Below are positions 35,037-46,079 of a stretch of DNA of 64,000 nt, one piece after another. Each line of letters starts with the position of its first letter. The first letter of the stretch is position 1. Source of the stretch: Rhytidiadelphus loreus. Its lineage: Eukaryota > Streptophyta > Bryopsida > Hypnales > Hylocomiaceae. The stretch lies in assembly GCA_947034895.1 (NCBI GenBank), contig OX344765.1, positions 1,679,001 through 1,743,000 of the forward strand, written 5' to 3'. Below the pieces are notes generated by a model. The model did no database searches, was not told the DNA's origin, and saw only the letters and a program-made list of their open reading frames with translations. A program made the position numbers and the translations under genes.

Positions 35037-35777
35037 AGAGTTGCCACGGGGGATTTATGAGGGTCCGAGACCCTTTGGGGGGTGACACGTGGACGTGGAG
35101 GTTTTGATTTCGGAGAAGGTTGAGTTTGCTGGGGTCTGTCTCTTTGAGGTTAACCCTAAATGCACGAGGCACCCAAATTTGGTGTTTGCAAAACTTTGAA
35201 GTTAAGCAAAACCTAACCAAGTTGCTATTTTTAGTAGTTTATATTTTTGAAGAATTCTTTTTGAAGTCTAGTTTTAACATAAAAAATCCGATCTTAAAAG
35301 TACATGATAGTGATTTTTCTATTCAAGATTTTGTGCAAGGGTACCCATTGCAATCTTGACTTCTAGTAGTGTTGAGAGCTCTTGGAAATGAGCCTCAAAT
35401 ATACTAGATCTCGGAGAAAAAACCACATTCAAAATTCATTTAAAAAAATTATAGAGTAGATTTTGAGAAGCCATAAATTGGTTGGGCTATACATGTTAGG
35501 CCCTTTAACCTCATATTATTTTGGTCACCAAGTTTTTAGATTTGACTTGTGAAAAGAGGATTGAAAGACTTCACATCACTTTTGCAGTTTTAACACCCTC
35601 ATGGTCAAACATTATAATCTTTTATTCTATAAGTGATATTATTGTGATTTTTTTTCATATGATATCTCTAACATGTCTAGTTTGAATTTGTACGGTTACA
35701 ATTCAAAATAAATTGATATAACTTATCAAAATGTTGGCATTTTGTTCAATTTAGAACAAATTCCAAGAAGTTTAAAA
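35037..35777. other. 3' flank of the oxidase gene; no gene seen
   Basis: AT-rich sequence with no frame above 80 codons. The first 200 bp presumably hold the 3' untranslated region. I could not identify a clear polyadenylation signal. Confidence 0.4.
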
Positions 35778-36340
35778 CACTACAAAAAAAAGGGGTCCAC
35801 TATGACTCAAAATGAGTCATACGGGACAACTATGACTTCACTATGACTGTAGAGTCCTACAATCATAGTGACACAGTCAACTGCGCTATGACTGCAAGGG
35901 TATTATCACCATCCATTGAAGTCTTTGGATGAGAAATGGGTGACATAGTTTGAGTAAAAGAAGAAGGAGGACTAAAAAATTTACTTGGGCATCGGGCAGT
36001 TGAGCCGATGGTGAATTTTGGTGATATGGTGCATCCTTACAGGCCTATTCCGAAGTAATGCTTCAGTCACGATGCAGTGACTTTGGAGTATATGTATGGG
36101 CTCATTTTTGCAATAGTATCCAATAATAAGTAATTAATGATTCGGTTGATGTGTCAGTGACGTCATCAAGCTTTGAGGTCATGGTACAGTCGTGTTTTAG
36201 TCATCTAGGAGCATTGCCGAATGGAAATTGGGACTGGGTTTATGGATGCCTTAGTCATACTGTAGTCAATTTTTGGAATTGTATGCAGTCATCCCATAGT
36301 CACTTTTGAGTTACAAAATGGATTATTGAAGATTTTGGTG
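35778..36340. mobile_element. CACTA-like element end with repeated CTATGACT motifs
   Basis: The segment opens CACTACAAAAAAAAGGGG, the classic terminus of plant CACTA (En/Spm) elements. Short subterminal motifs follow: CTATGACT at about 35800, 35827, 35838 and 35886, and on the right the complementary kinds GTCATACTGTAGTCA and CATAGTCAC (36250-36305). No matching TTTGTAGTG end is present before the neighbouring gene remnant, so the element is truncated or its right end has diverged. There is no coding content. Confidence 0.5.
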
Positions 36341-37078
36341 GAGTTTACGGTGACTGACAGATCAGGGTTGGCTATTGTACGAGCCTAGGAGCGGGAGCCT
36401 GTGAGCTTGTGAGCCCGCGAGCGGGAATATTTTTTGATGGAAAAACATGTGCCGGAATTTGTATTTGATCAAAAAATCTGTGATGAACCCATGACTGTGG
36501 AAGTTGAGACAACTGAAGTTCTATGATTGTGGATTTAGAAAACATTTGAGGTCTGGCAAGTTTAGGATCATTTGTGCACATTTAGAGGCACTTCCATTTT
36601 TGTTGGAGAACATGTCTAATATAAACTGGCTATTAGCGTGTTCAGGAATTTAGCTAGTGTTGTAGGAATAGGAAGGGAAAGAAATGACCCCAAGATGTAC
36701 GCACTCCTTTCATTCTACTATTGATAATTTACCATTGGAGTTCTTTTTTCATTCTTTTTTATTTTTATTTTTATCAGTCCACTACTTAGTACTTTGCAAT
36801 GGAGAATTAATTGTACCTCATTTTCTCCAATTTTTTTCTAATACTAACTACTTATCTATGAAGTTTAGGGTTTAGGGTGTACGGGTTCATTCTCCACATT
36901 TGTCCACTAATCAGTTTGTATCTTTGGAGATTTTTTTTCATTACATTTTTTTAATGTAAGAGAAATATCAAACATCAAACACATTGCACCAAACTTGTAG
37001 CCATAAAACACACAAATCAAATCAACATAAAAATGAATACACATAGTTCAACTCATAAGTGCTATTAGTCTCATGAGT
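36341..37078. other. No gene seen; includes a two-unit TTTAGGG array
   Basis: AT-rich DNA without coding signal. Two perfect TTTAGGG units lie at 36864-36877, a telomere-type motif also common as a telobox in plant promoters. A short GAGC-rich repeat is present at 36375-36420. Confidence 0.4.
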
Positions 37079-38764
37079 CTACATCGCTATGGACTCTATC
37101 ACAGAAACCTCACCTGAAGATGACTCCGGAGTCTCTTCTCCCTCAGAAGCTGAAACATCTAAAAAATGAACTACATTTGCAGCATATTTGGGTAAGCGAG
37201 GTTTTGGCTCTCTACAACCATTTCATTCATACTGTGATGCCATCTTCTCGGCATACACTGGAAGATCGTAAGACTTTTCCGGACTCAAAATAAGTCTTCA
37301 TATCTTCTTCATACGATGTCCGTCTGTCACTCGTTCGTTCCTTGAGTTCAAATACAAAGATCTCAATGTTAAATCCTTGGAATTCATGAAATGCAAGACA
37401 TATTGAATACAAAAACACACAAGTCAGTTTTGAATACAAAACTTACTTACTGGGTCTAATGTTGCGCGTAAACACCATTGGCTCCACATGCACAGAATCT
37501 AAATCAAGAGCGACAAAAACTTCTTCTGGAGCTCGTGTCACCCCTTCCATTTGAGTAGCTTTCTTCATCGGCAGGAGAACCCCATTGAAGATATTCTCAT
37601 CCTTCTCCAAAGCCACAATATGCCGCCCTGTGCCACAACATGCAGTAATCGATGCTCCTGCAATAGAATATGTGAAGATTATAACTTCAATATGTGAAGG
37701 CAACATGCAAGGTACATGGTAAGGTTGTTCATGAATAAACATTTCACATCAAAATTATCATTTGAAAGCATGAACTAACATGTAGTTGCGGTGCAATCGA
37801 GAACTACATCCTCTTCGTCGGTGCACCCTTCGATGAAGAATTGTAGAAACCTTGCATCTTTCTATCGCGGTCGGCACCAAGGCATTTTGGATTCCTTCTC
37901 GACCAACATTGTCTCCTCCGTGATATAATTGATGACCATGTCTTTCTTTTGAAGATTCCACTTTGCTTTTGTCATGGCCCTCGTCTGCCTAAACTTGAAA
38001 TCTGTTGGCCCTTTCTCACCTAGGTCCTTCACGAGAAGGGTAACTCCGAACTTCACAGTATGCCAAAATGAAAACAAAATGTTAAGTACAAAAATGAATG
38101 TTTCTAAAACAATTGACATTCACATTGCAAATTTAAACAAACTTACCATTTGTCCAGGGTTAATACCCGATGCTAGATTCAACTAGTTGAATGCCAACCA
38201 CTCCTTTTTCATCACCAATTTCTTGAAAACATTCCTTAATCCTGCAAACATATGGCGCGACTGAAGGCTGTACGAGTGAAATACAAGAATACAACCATTG
38301 TCTTGTAAGTTTTTCTCGGCAAAGTGAAATGCATTTTGCATTTCCGCACAGGTTGGGTCCGAGTTCCATGACGGAACGCGCTTTTCAGAGATGAGTGGCA
38401 CAGGGAGGTTCTCCTAGCAGTAAAAAATAATTAGATCCACCAAAGGCTCCCGGCTGACCCTACCGTCAAACGAGCGAGCTTTTCCTGCATTCATCTACAA
38501 TCAAGTGATTGTTCATGTTATTAGAAAATTCAAATTGTAACAACTTGCTTCCAAATAAGAATTGAAGTTATAAATTGAACTTGAAGATTAGGCATACCTT
38601 TTGAATGAAGTCCATGACTTTAGTACAACAATTCGGTGCTGAACTCCCCAAATTGTCCATGATGTCAACAATTGACACGTTCAAAATCAATTCCTTCGAT
38701 TTCACATCATCATCGTCTAGTACCACGACCTGTGTACCTTGCGTGACCATTTCCTCCGTCCACT
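37079..38764 (-). pseudogene. Beta-class amino-methyltransferase-like pseudogene
   Basis: Exon-like blocks on the minus strand are 38764-38598, 38494-38147, about 38057-37780, 37657-37443 and about 37310-37079, with GT donors (GTATGC, GTAAGT) at several ends. Translations follow a beta-class N6-adenine/N4-cytosine methylase plan. VDLIIFYC sits where VDLIxxDPPY is expected, then AFHFAEKNLQDNGCILVFHS. Next come KDARFLQFFIEGCTDEEDVV and LDCTATT (the motif X/I region), then CGTGRHIVALEKDENIF (after motif I). The catalytic D/N-PPY is not present. In-frame stops follow FYC, WLAFN, CRPR and SQYE, so it is dead. The tail FLDVSASEGEE ends at TAG 37079. A second copy of the C-terminus lies at 24869-25434. 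Family assignment is by pattern only. Confidence 0.55.
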
Positions 38765-38783
38765 CTGCAAGAACGGCCTTATG

Positions 38784-38824
38784 GGCAATTTCGTTAAAAT
38801 GGAGGTATTCCATTATAATGGCGG
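38784..38824 (-). repeat. MITE-end motif beside the methyltransferase pseudogene
   Basis: GGCAATTTCGTTAAAATGG, then AGGTATTCCATTATAATGGC, is the same motif that ends the MITE at 16052-16303 (GGTCAATTTTGTTAAAATGG). It lies 20 bp from the most 5' recognisable exon of the pseudogene, and no partner end is evident nearby. Confidence 0.4.
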
Positions 38825-39808
38825 TTTTTGGGATGGCAGGGGGCCGAAATTCCGTTTAGAGATGGGAGTGGGGGTGGAAAAATACGTGTATTTCTGTTGA
38901 TTTCTCCGCATGTGGGTTAGAATCAAGCCCATACGTATGGGCGCCATGTGATGTATATGTCCATCATGGGGCATGTCCGGCATCGTGTTCTAAGGACCAA
39001 CACGTCGTCCTCAGAACAAGACGGTCATGTAATATGCTCTGAAACCGACCATTGAAAGGTAGCTCCACCTTTTTCATAGATTTACACGATCAAAAATCGC
39101 TCAGAGATAGTAAAATAGTAGCCGAACCTAACACAAGTGGATTGGTGTGAAGAGATGCATTTCTGAATTAGTTACGGATTTCCAAAGAAGTCTGTTGTAT
39201 TCACCAATTTGTGATATTAATTTTTTCCAAATGCGTCCACTTGCAACTTTGAAAGGAAACTGCGGATACCCAGGCCGCTGATGGACTCCTGCAATAGAGA
39301 ACACCTTTTCCTCAATTCAACCGAAAGTCGAAAAGGTCCATTTAAGGACGAAATTATATCCATTTAGTACCTTTTGTAGGAGCCCTTTCAAGAGGACGGG
39401 CACTTTTAGAGCGTTCTACCTCAATGAAAGTGGTGCATTGTCTCTAAGCGACATAATTTGTGCGAGGCGTGGATGGCTATTAGGATTTGTGGTGGATCAC
39501 AAAGACACATAACATCACCACTTGGGTTATTGGCAAAGTGGCGAAGAGGAAACCAATTCACTAATTTGGATGCGTTTGCATGCACGGAGATAAGAGGGGC
39601 ACAAATGAAGTTGCGGCCTTTGTTTAAAGAAGACATACTTTATTGAATAGGGTCATAGTGGATTTTGCATAGGGATCCAACCGCGTTTACAACATTTCTA
39701 GCTCTCTCTTCTACGGGTTGTTGTGTATAGTAAAGGGAGAGACGTAGAAGAAAAGGTGCAGTCCGGGAAGAAACTATTTATGCCAAAATTTTGGGGACCA
39801 TGTACTGC
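38825..39808. other. No gene identified
   Basis: A plus-strand frame at about 39451-39643 has plausible protein composition (CEAWMAIRICGGSQRH, then GLLAKWRRGNQF) and an antisense partner. I recognise no domain. The rest is unremarkable. Confidence 0.3.
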
Positions 39809-40028
39809 AGGACAAACTATAGAATGGGGGAAGGTACAATCTTAACTAAGTTCACGCCGGGACAAACTATAGAATGGGGAAGGTACAATCTTAATTAAGT
39901 TCACGCCGGGACAAACTATAGAATGGAGGAAGGTACAATCTTAACTAAGTTCACGCCGGGACAAACTATAAAATGGGGGAAGGTACAATCTTAACTAAGT
40001 TCATTCTAAGTTCACGCCGGGACACACT
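39809..40028 (+). repeat. 49-bp tandem repeat, four copies plus a partial
   Basis: Units beginning GGGACAAACTATAGAATGG and continuing GGAAGGTACAATCTTAA-TAAGTTCACGCC start at about 39810, 39859, 39908 and 39958, with a partial fifth at 40019. Adjacent units differ by only one or two bases. The last full unit carries a 12-bp internal duplication (AAGTTCATTCTAAGTTCACG). The array is a young local minisatellite. Confidence 0.85.
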
Positions 40029-40500
40029 ACTGGTTTTTCATTTGCCACCGCATAGGGTTGGATCTTCACTCCACATTCTCAAATTGCGCCTCCAAAACTG
40101 CATCCAGCCAACTTCGAGTGAAGGGTCTTGAGCTTCATGAACAAAAGCAAGCGCCTATTTGCCAATCATGTCTTTGTAAGGTCTTACAGCGCATTCGGAG
40201 ATTCCCAGACAAATGCTCGTCAATTCTGCCATGGACCAGTTAACATCATATTCAATATTTTGAGACCTAGGGACCCTCTCAAAATAACATTACCTATGGG
40301 ACTTCCAAAACTTGCATTCTAGTACCATTAGATTTAGCGCAATTGCAAACCAAATTATCTAATGAACACCAAATTCTCTTATTAAGATAACAACAATTTC
40401 CATTAAAATGATAGTTTTGCAAAATTTGAGAGTCTTTTTGTAGTTTCAATTTATTGTAGAAGTAGTGGTCTGATTCATACAAGTAAATATTGTACCGTTT

Positions 40501-40665
40501 AATGAACACCAAGCCATGAGCTGAATGGTTGGTTGAATGAGGCAATTTATCTTCTTCAGGCAATTAGAGTTCCATTCACATTGAATTCGTATGAGCAGCT
40601 CAAAAAATACATGACTCGAAGTAGCTAAGTGAGCTTTATAGGTAGGAAAATTGCACCAACCAACC
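40501..40665 (+). repeat. 3'-terminal segment of GHTHDDID element copy 2 (left part)
   Basis: This begins AATGAACACCAAGCCATGAG and has GAGCTGAATGG at 40518, matching the pol III A-box pattern TRGCNNAGYGG except at its first base. It parallels 11213-11400 and ends at the AACCAACC target duplication of the 2,159-bp insertion. The homology with 11380-11440 resumes at 42833 (GTGACAAGTGCTCAACACATT), so the insertion split a continuous terminal segment. Confidence 0.5.
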
Positions 40666-42832
40666 CCCGGGGAGAACACTTACGGTTTTTAGAAAACTAC
40701 GTGAGTTAAAAGATAGGGTTCATTTAATTCAAAGGGGGCAAATTTTATATAATTTGTAGAGCTACTATAAGGTTCATGAAATGCTACACACTCTAATATA
40801 TATAAATTAGGGTATGTAAAAACATCATATAATAGGAATTTTTATTAATAAGTTAGCCTTGACAAATAGAAGTCATGCAAATTTTTCATAATATGATGAG
40901 TATAGATGTAGACAAATAATTTCATATGGGTGATAAAATGGACATATTCAAGAAAATCTATGATGAAAGGCGGTCCACTAAAATTGTGCCATGGTACTTG
41001 TAGTGTATATATAAAAACAAACTAAATGTAAATGTAAGACATCAACTAAAAGTGGAAAAATTGTCACATTGTATGAATAGGAAGATTTACCTTAGTGGGT
41101 TCAACAAACTGAAAATTGTACAATATGAAGATAGAATTAATAGTTCATTTTAACTCTAAGCTTTGAAGCCATAAGGTAGCAACGCCCATAACCATTAGTG
41201 TACCCATACTTCGATAGTAGAGTTCCCTTAAAGTGTCTCCAAATGTACTTTGAAACCGTGCCAATTCTTAATTGTGGTTGGTAGGCTCTAATTTTTTTAG
41301 ATTTTGGAACTACAATCAAGGCAACTTTAGTAGAGAGTGGTTTAGGGTGCCTTAGTGAATTCTACTTTGAAAATTCACATAAATTAGATGCCTTATCCAA
41401 AAATTCTAATTCTTTTTTAAAAAATTCATGATTTTCAGTTGCTAATACTATAAAAATATTTTTTCTAGAAAAAAAGCCTCCAACTATGTTGAATTGCTTA
41501 ATTTGACGGTTATGGGTGTTGCTACCTTATGTGTTAATCACACTCATATTGAATGAGATTTTCATGGAATAGTTTCATTAGGAATTCTAAAGTGTTCAAT
41601 GTTATTAACCCCTAAAGACTAGAGGGTGTTTTGGAAGAGGAAGAATCCAAAATTGCTAATTTTGATGCATTGTCTAAAATAAAAAATTATTTGAAAAAAA
41701 TCCAATTGTATAAAAGTGTATTATGTAGTTATAACAACATGTAGAAACAATTTCAGCCCATTTGACCATGTGGATTGAAAGATTATAATGTTTGAAGTGA
41801 GAAAAAAAATCTTTATTTTCATTCTTGCAAACTAGGATCAACAAACTTCAAGCCCTCTTAGAGTAAAATATTTGGTCTACACAAAAATGAGGATTTTGAC
41901 TATTCATAAATATATGATGTTGGATTCACTTATAAAAAATCTGAATCAACTTGCAATGCAAAGAGGTTAAATGCATTGGCAATACACTAGTCTTTTTTTG
42001 ATGATTTCTTGTGCAATGAGATATTTTTTAATTTGGAATCCAAATGGTTAAAAATTAGAGACAAATATTTAGAATATTTGGGAAAATTTTCAAAAACTTT
42101 GACTTCACATATTGCAAGATAATAGGGCTTGAGGTTAAAGAAAAGGTTATTTTTCTTGAAACCACCCTAATATAGCTAATAAAGTTTGACTCCTTTGAGA
42201 ATGTGATTTGAGAACTAAATTACTTTTGATAATTGTATGCCATATTTTATTAGTAACATAAATGCCAAATTTCAATAGTTGATGAGATTTTTTGCAAAAG
42301 ACGCCCCAAAGATGCTCAAATTGCAAGGGCTACCAAAAAAATTTAGAGCAGATAGAAATTAAATTTCCACTAAGAAGATACATGTTCACATCTTGTATCA
42401 AAATTTTATGAACATTTGACCAAAATTGACTTCATAGGGACCTACCCAAAGTTTCAATTGTTCATTCAATGGACAATTGGCCTTTATGGGTTAAATGACA
42501 ATTGCCACTTGAATTCAATTGATTATTGTTAATTTCACAATGTCTACCCCATACATAGTTGCAGTAGATGGAAGAGAAAATTTGTGAAGAAGGGTGGGGG
42601 TGGGAGAAAATTGGACATTTAAATTTTATATGTAAAATAGATCCATTTAAAAACTTGTATGAATGAATTTATAAAAACTATAGGGTATTGGAAATATGCC
42701 CTTTTTAGCTTTTTATGTAAAAATACGGTCATCTTAAATGCAATAATTAAGGTAAATAGCCCCACATAAAATACCCTCTTAACTCAGGTGTATACCTTAA
42801 ATTACAAGGAGTGATCCCCCCGAGAACCAACC
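40658..42832. mobile_element. 2,159-bp non-autonomous hAT-like element with 8-bp TSD
   Basis: The element spans 40666-42824 with ends CCCGGGGAGAACACT and, reverse-complemented, CTCGGGGGGATCACT. It is flanked by perfect 8-bp duplications AACCAACC at 40658-40665 and 42825-42832. The termini resemble those of the two 583-bp MITEs (CCCGGGGAGGACACT), so all may be mobilised by related transposases. The interior is AT-rich with no frame above 61 codons and no trace of a hAT catalytic or dimerisation domain. It interrupts the 3'-terminal segment of the GHTHDDID element, so it is younger than that element. Confidence 0.8.
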
Positions 42833-43173
42833 ACCCCCTTTCCTAAAAAGGTGACAAGTGCTCAACACATTAACAAAATTAAACGTGGTTGTATCTACTA
42901 ATCATTTTTTTCAAATCTACTAATCATTTTTTGGTAATCACTTGTTATTTGACTTATTTCTAAATACAATTTTCACAAACAAACAAACAAAAAATATCAA
43001 GAATTCCACAGAAAACAACACGGAAAAATATAATAGTGAATATAATAAAAATATATAGAGGCACACTATCTCCATAGAACAAAACTACTATCAAAGGAAT
43101 ATATGAAATATTCAATACAAAATACTATAAATTCAAAAACTAAAACAAATTAAATGAATCTAATCCAAAAATA
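42833..43173 (-). other. 3' untranslated region of GHTHDDID element copy 2
   Basis: This AT-rich sequence between the insertion and the inferred C-terminal stop corresponds to 11400-11790 of copy 1. It shares the GTGACAA-TGCT-AA-ACATTAAC phrase and following A-rich text. There is no separate gene. Confidence 0.45.
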
Positions 43174-46011
43174 TCAAACATATGAAGCGAGGCTGTGGTT
43201 GATGATTTCAATTTGTGGAGCTGGGATCTTGAGCAAACATTGTTGAGTATCCTTTCAAATTTGAGATTTCCATGCTATCATGAGAGCATTGGTTTCTTCC
43301 CAAATAGGTGGATCAGCTATATCAACCTTCCAACGTAAACCTCTTTCACTATCCCATCTAGTGTAGTAGTCTTGAACATCTTGACTCCTTGATGTCGGGC
43401 GAAAGTATTGAATGAGAACACAATTCGGTTTCTCAGGGTTACAATCTGGATTGGACAAAGCCCGTGCAATCCAAACCGGTTGTGTGTCACCATCTGCAGG
43501 ACGAACTATGACAAAATATCCTTCAAAGACATCACGACCGACCCTGAAGGATGGTTGGGGACGACCCCTCAAAGGCCCGACATACACGTCATCCTCCTTG
43601 AATTCTTCACGATCCTCGCCATCTTCTCCTAATCGATCTACCGCATTTTCTTGAATACGGGTAGCGGGACAAAACCCATTCTTCAGAATATGAGAGGCAG
43701 TGATTAGTTCCAGCAAAGCATCCCTCACATCGCGCCAATAGTACACCAAATGCTTGTAACGCCTTCGGCACTCTCCTGTGACATCTGCATTGCACAAGTT
43801 CTCCCAATACTTTACAAATCTAGATATGCCCTTCATAATGTCCTCGACACCTCTCATTGGCTTTGGAGGAATTGGCAATGGCACTCCACGAGGCCACATA
43901 CTATGCCCCTCAAAATCCTCCTTCCACAACTTAATACCTCTGCCATCTCCTCCCAACTATTCCACATCAGTGTACAACAATTTGTACTTCATGATTGGAG
44001 TTCCATTTGAATCCAAGTAGATCTTCACTTGTTGTGACTTTGTATGTCCGACAAGGATATCATCACCATCTTCAAATACATCTGCAATGAATCCCTTGAA
44101 GTCTGGCACCTCCTCAATGAGGTGAGGGATAGTGGGAATGGACTCTACATCTATAAAGGACTTCATGAGAGTTGGGATTGTTGGGAAGTTCTCCTTCTTC
44201 AATAACATACTCCATCTTCCAAACAATGCATCAATATCGTCATGCGTGTGACCCACAATCATGAAGTTCACGTACACTTCACGAAAGATCTTGTTTGCCA
44301 CAAGTAGAGACCAGAAACAAAAAACATATCTATTCTTGTTGTCCCCAGTGGCATTATCCATTTGCACATTAAGAATGGGCGGCAATTGTGTTGCCGGAAC
44401 TAATGTTGCCGGGGTGGGGGGTAGCGACGCTTCGCACATCTCTACACCTTTGAGGACATTGCGAAATAAAGGCGCCGACCCAAACCCCACAAACAATTGG
44501 CGAGAAGAAGACTTTGGTGGTTCCTCTAAGTCTCGCAACAACTTTGCCATTGACCCTATAGTATAATTCGAATCGTGGGGGAAGATATCCAAGCCATAAT
44601 GTGCATAATGAACATCTTCATGACCATGCGCAATCATGCCAGTGACAGAAACGGGCAACTTCACTAAACCATACGTCTCTTTGCTCTTGTGAGAAAAGAC
44701 TGGAGAAGCGGTCTTGGCATGATCCATCTTGTCGTGCATAATTGTAAGGCACTTATGCAGATAAGTATGCGACATATAACGGTTGGCATAATACAACTTT
44801 CTATGAGCACGAGCAATTGCAAGATGCTTGTCCAACTTGATTGACCATTTCAAAGCGGTTTGGGAGCCGGCCAATGCACCCTTCCTAAGCTTTTGCAATT
44901 TGTCACAAGTGCCACACCTAGCGAAATTATCACCTGGTCTCTTGATGTTATACTTTGGGAACTTGGTAGATCTAATCTTGCTTAAGTTGGAAGCGGAGAC
45001 CTCTTTGAGTCCAAAAGCAACATTGGCCTCATTGATTTTCGGAATCTGATCCTTCCATTGAAAGGTAGCTGGGAGAATCATAGACACAACTTTGTCTCTT
45101 GACTTCAAAGTCCTAGTCTTATGTGGCATGTGATCAGCCTCCTTGTCTAGAATGCATTTCAATGTCGCAGCAGCTTGTTCTGTGTGCTTCCTTAGCTTAA
45201 GCAATCCCGAATTACCATGATCCCTGGCTTCTCGTTGATTCTTCGCATATGCTTGGTAACGGTGGAACGTCGCTTCAGGGACCCCAGCAATAAGCATCCA
45301 TGCTCGCATGCAAACATTGATCCCTTCTACCGTAACCATCTTCCTCCCACTCGAGTCATGATGAGTCGACCTATGAACATCTGTCTTCATGTGGGCTATG
45401 AACTTAAAGCTCGATCGTTGGTACATGCGTTCACAGAAGGCACAAATTTTTTCCCTTGGAAATGGCTGTATACAATTCTTGCTGCAGCAGACATTGCTAG
45501 ACACTGTGTTGATAGAGTCTGTAGTGAGGAGTTCTTTTGCCTTCAAGCCAGTATCGCGAGGGGCATTCCATATGATACTTGTATATGGTTGGGCCGTGGA
45601 CGTAGAGGGTGGATTTTGCAGACTAGCTTGAATACGATTGAACGTGTCTCGGGCATCATGATCGTATAGACTTGCCCCGCGGCAGTGGACTAGTTTAATA
45701 GGCCATGCTACTAGCGAGTACACCTGCTCATGGGGGATGTCCTCTTCACAATGTGTCTTGGAAATGTGGATCCCTACGTGCGTGTCTCCGAGTGGACCGT
45801 TCGCGCCAAGAACCAAGTCAGAGTTCACACTGTGGCAAGTACCTTCACCCACGAGTACACCCTGGTTGTTGTACAAAGTCACACACTTTGTAATCCACAG
45901 TCGACGCGGAAGACCTTCACAAGCTGGGACGCCGACATTCATCTCTTCCAAATCTAGGATTTCATCGTCTGATGATAAGATCATGTTGATTGGATCCTCT
46001 ATGGAACTCAT
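43174..46011 (-). pseudogene. GHTHDDID-family transposase-like gene, copy 2 (two stops)
   Basis: One frame runs from ATG 46011 to TGA 43174, about 945 codons, broken only by TAG at 43957 and TGA at 43255. Copy 1 has TGG at the first site and the 14.7-kb fragment has AGA at the second, so both look like mutations. N- to C-terminal landmarks are an acidic start, a Cys cluster (CCSKNC, CAFCERM), a VCMRAWMLIAGVPEATF segment, CGTCDKLQ, DKMDHAKTASPVF, ILNVQMDNATGDNKN and MIVGHTHDDIDALFGRW. A C-terminal module (DVFEGYFVIVRPADGD, YFRPTSR, WDSERGLRWKV) follows. The three Asp-bearing segments fit an RNase H-like transposase fold, but this is inference. The family resembles plant proteins annotated DUF7869; I could not confirm that. 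Confidence 0.75.
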
Positions 46012-46079
46012 GGTACCTATTTATTACGAGGTAGACATAAATAATAAGTATAATAGACAGAAATTGAAATAGTCACAAA

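Noticed and set aside
39809..40028. CRISPR array
   Set aside because: The repeat is a plain head-to-tail minisatellite without unique spacers, in a plant genome.
44261..46072. Several plus-strand frames of 80-150 codons
   Set aside because: They are antisense shadows of the transposase-like gene on the minus strand.
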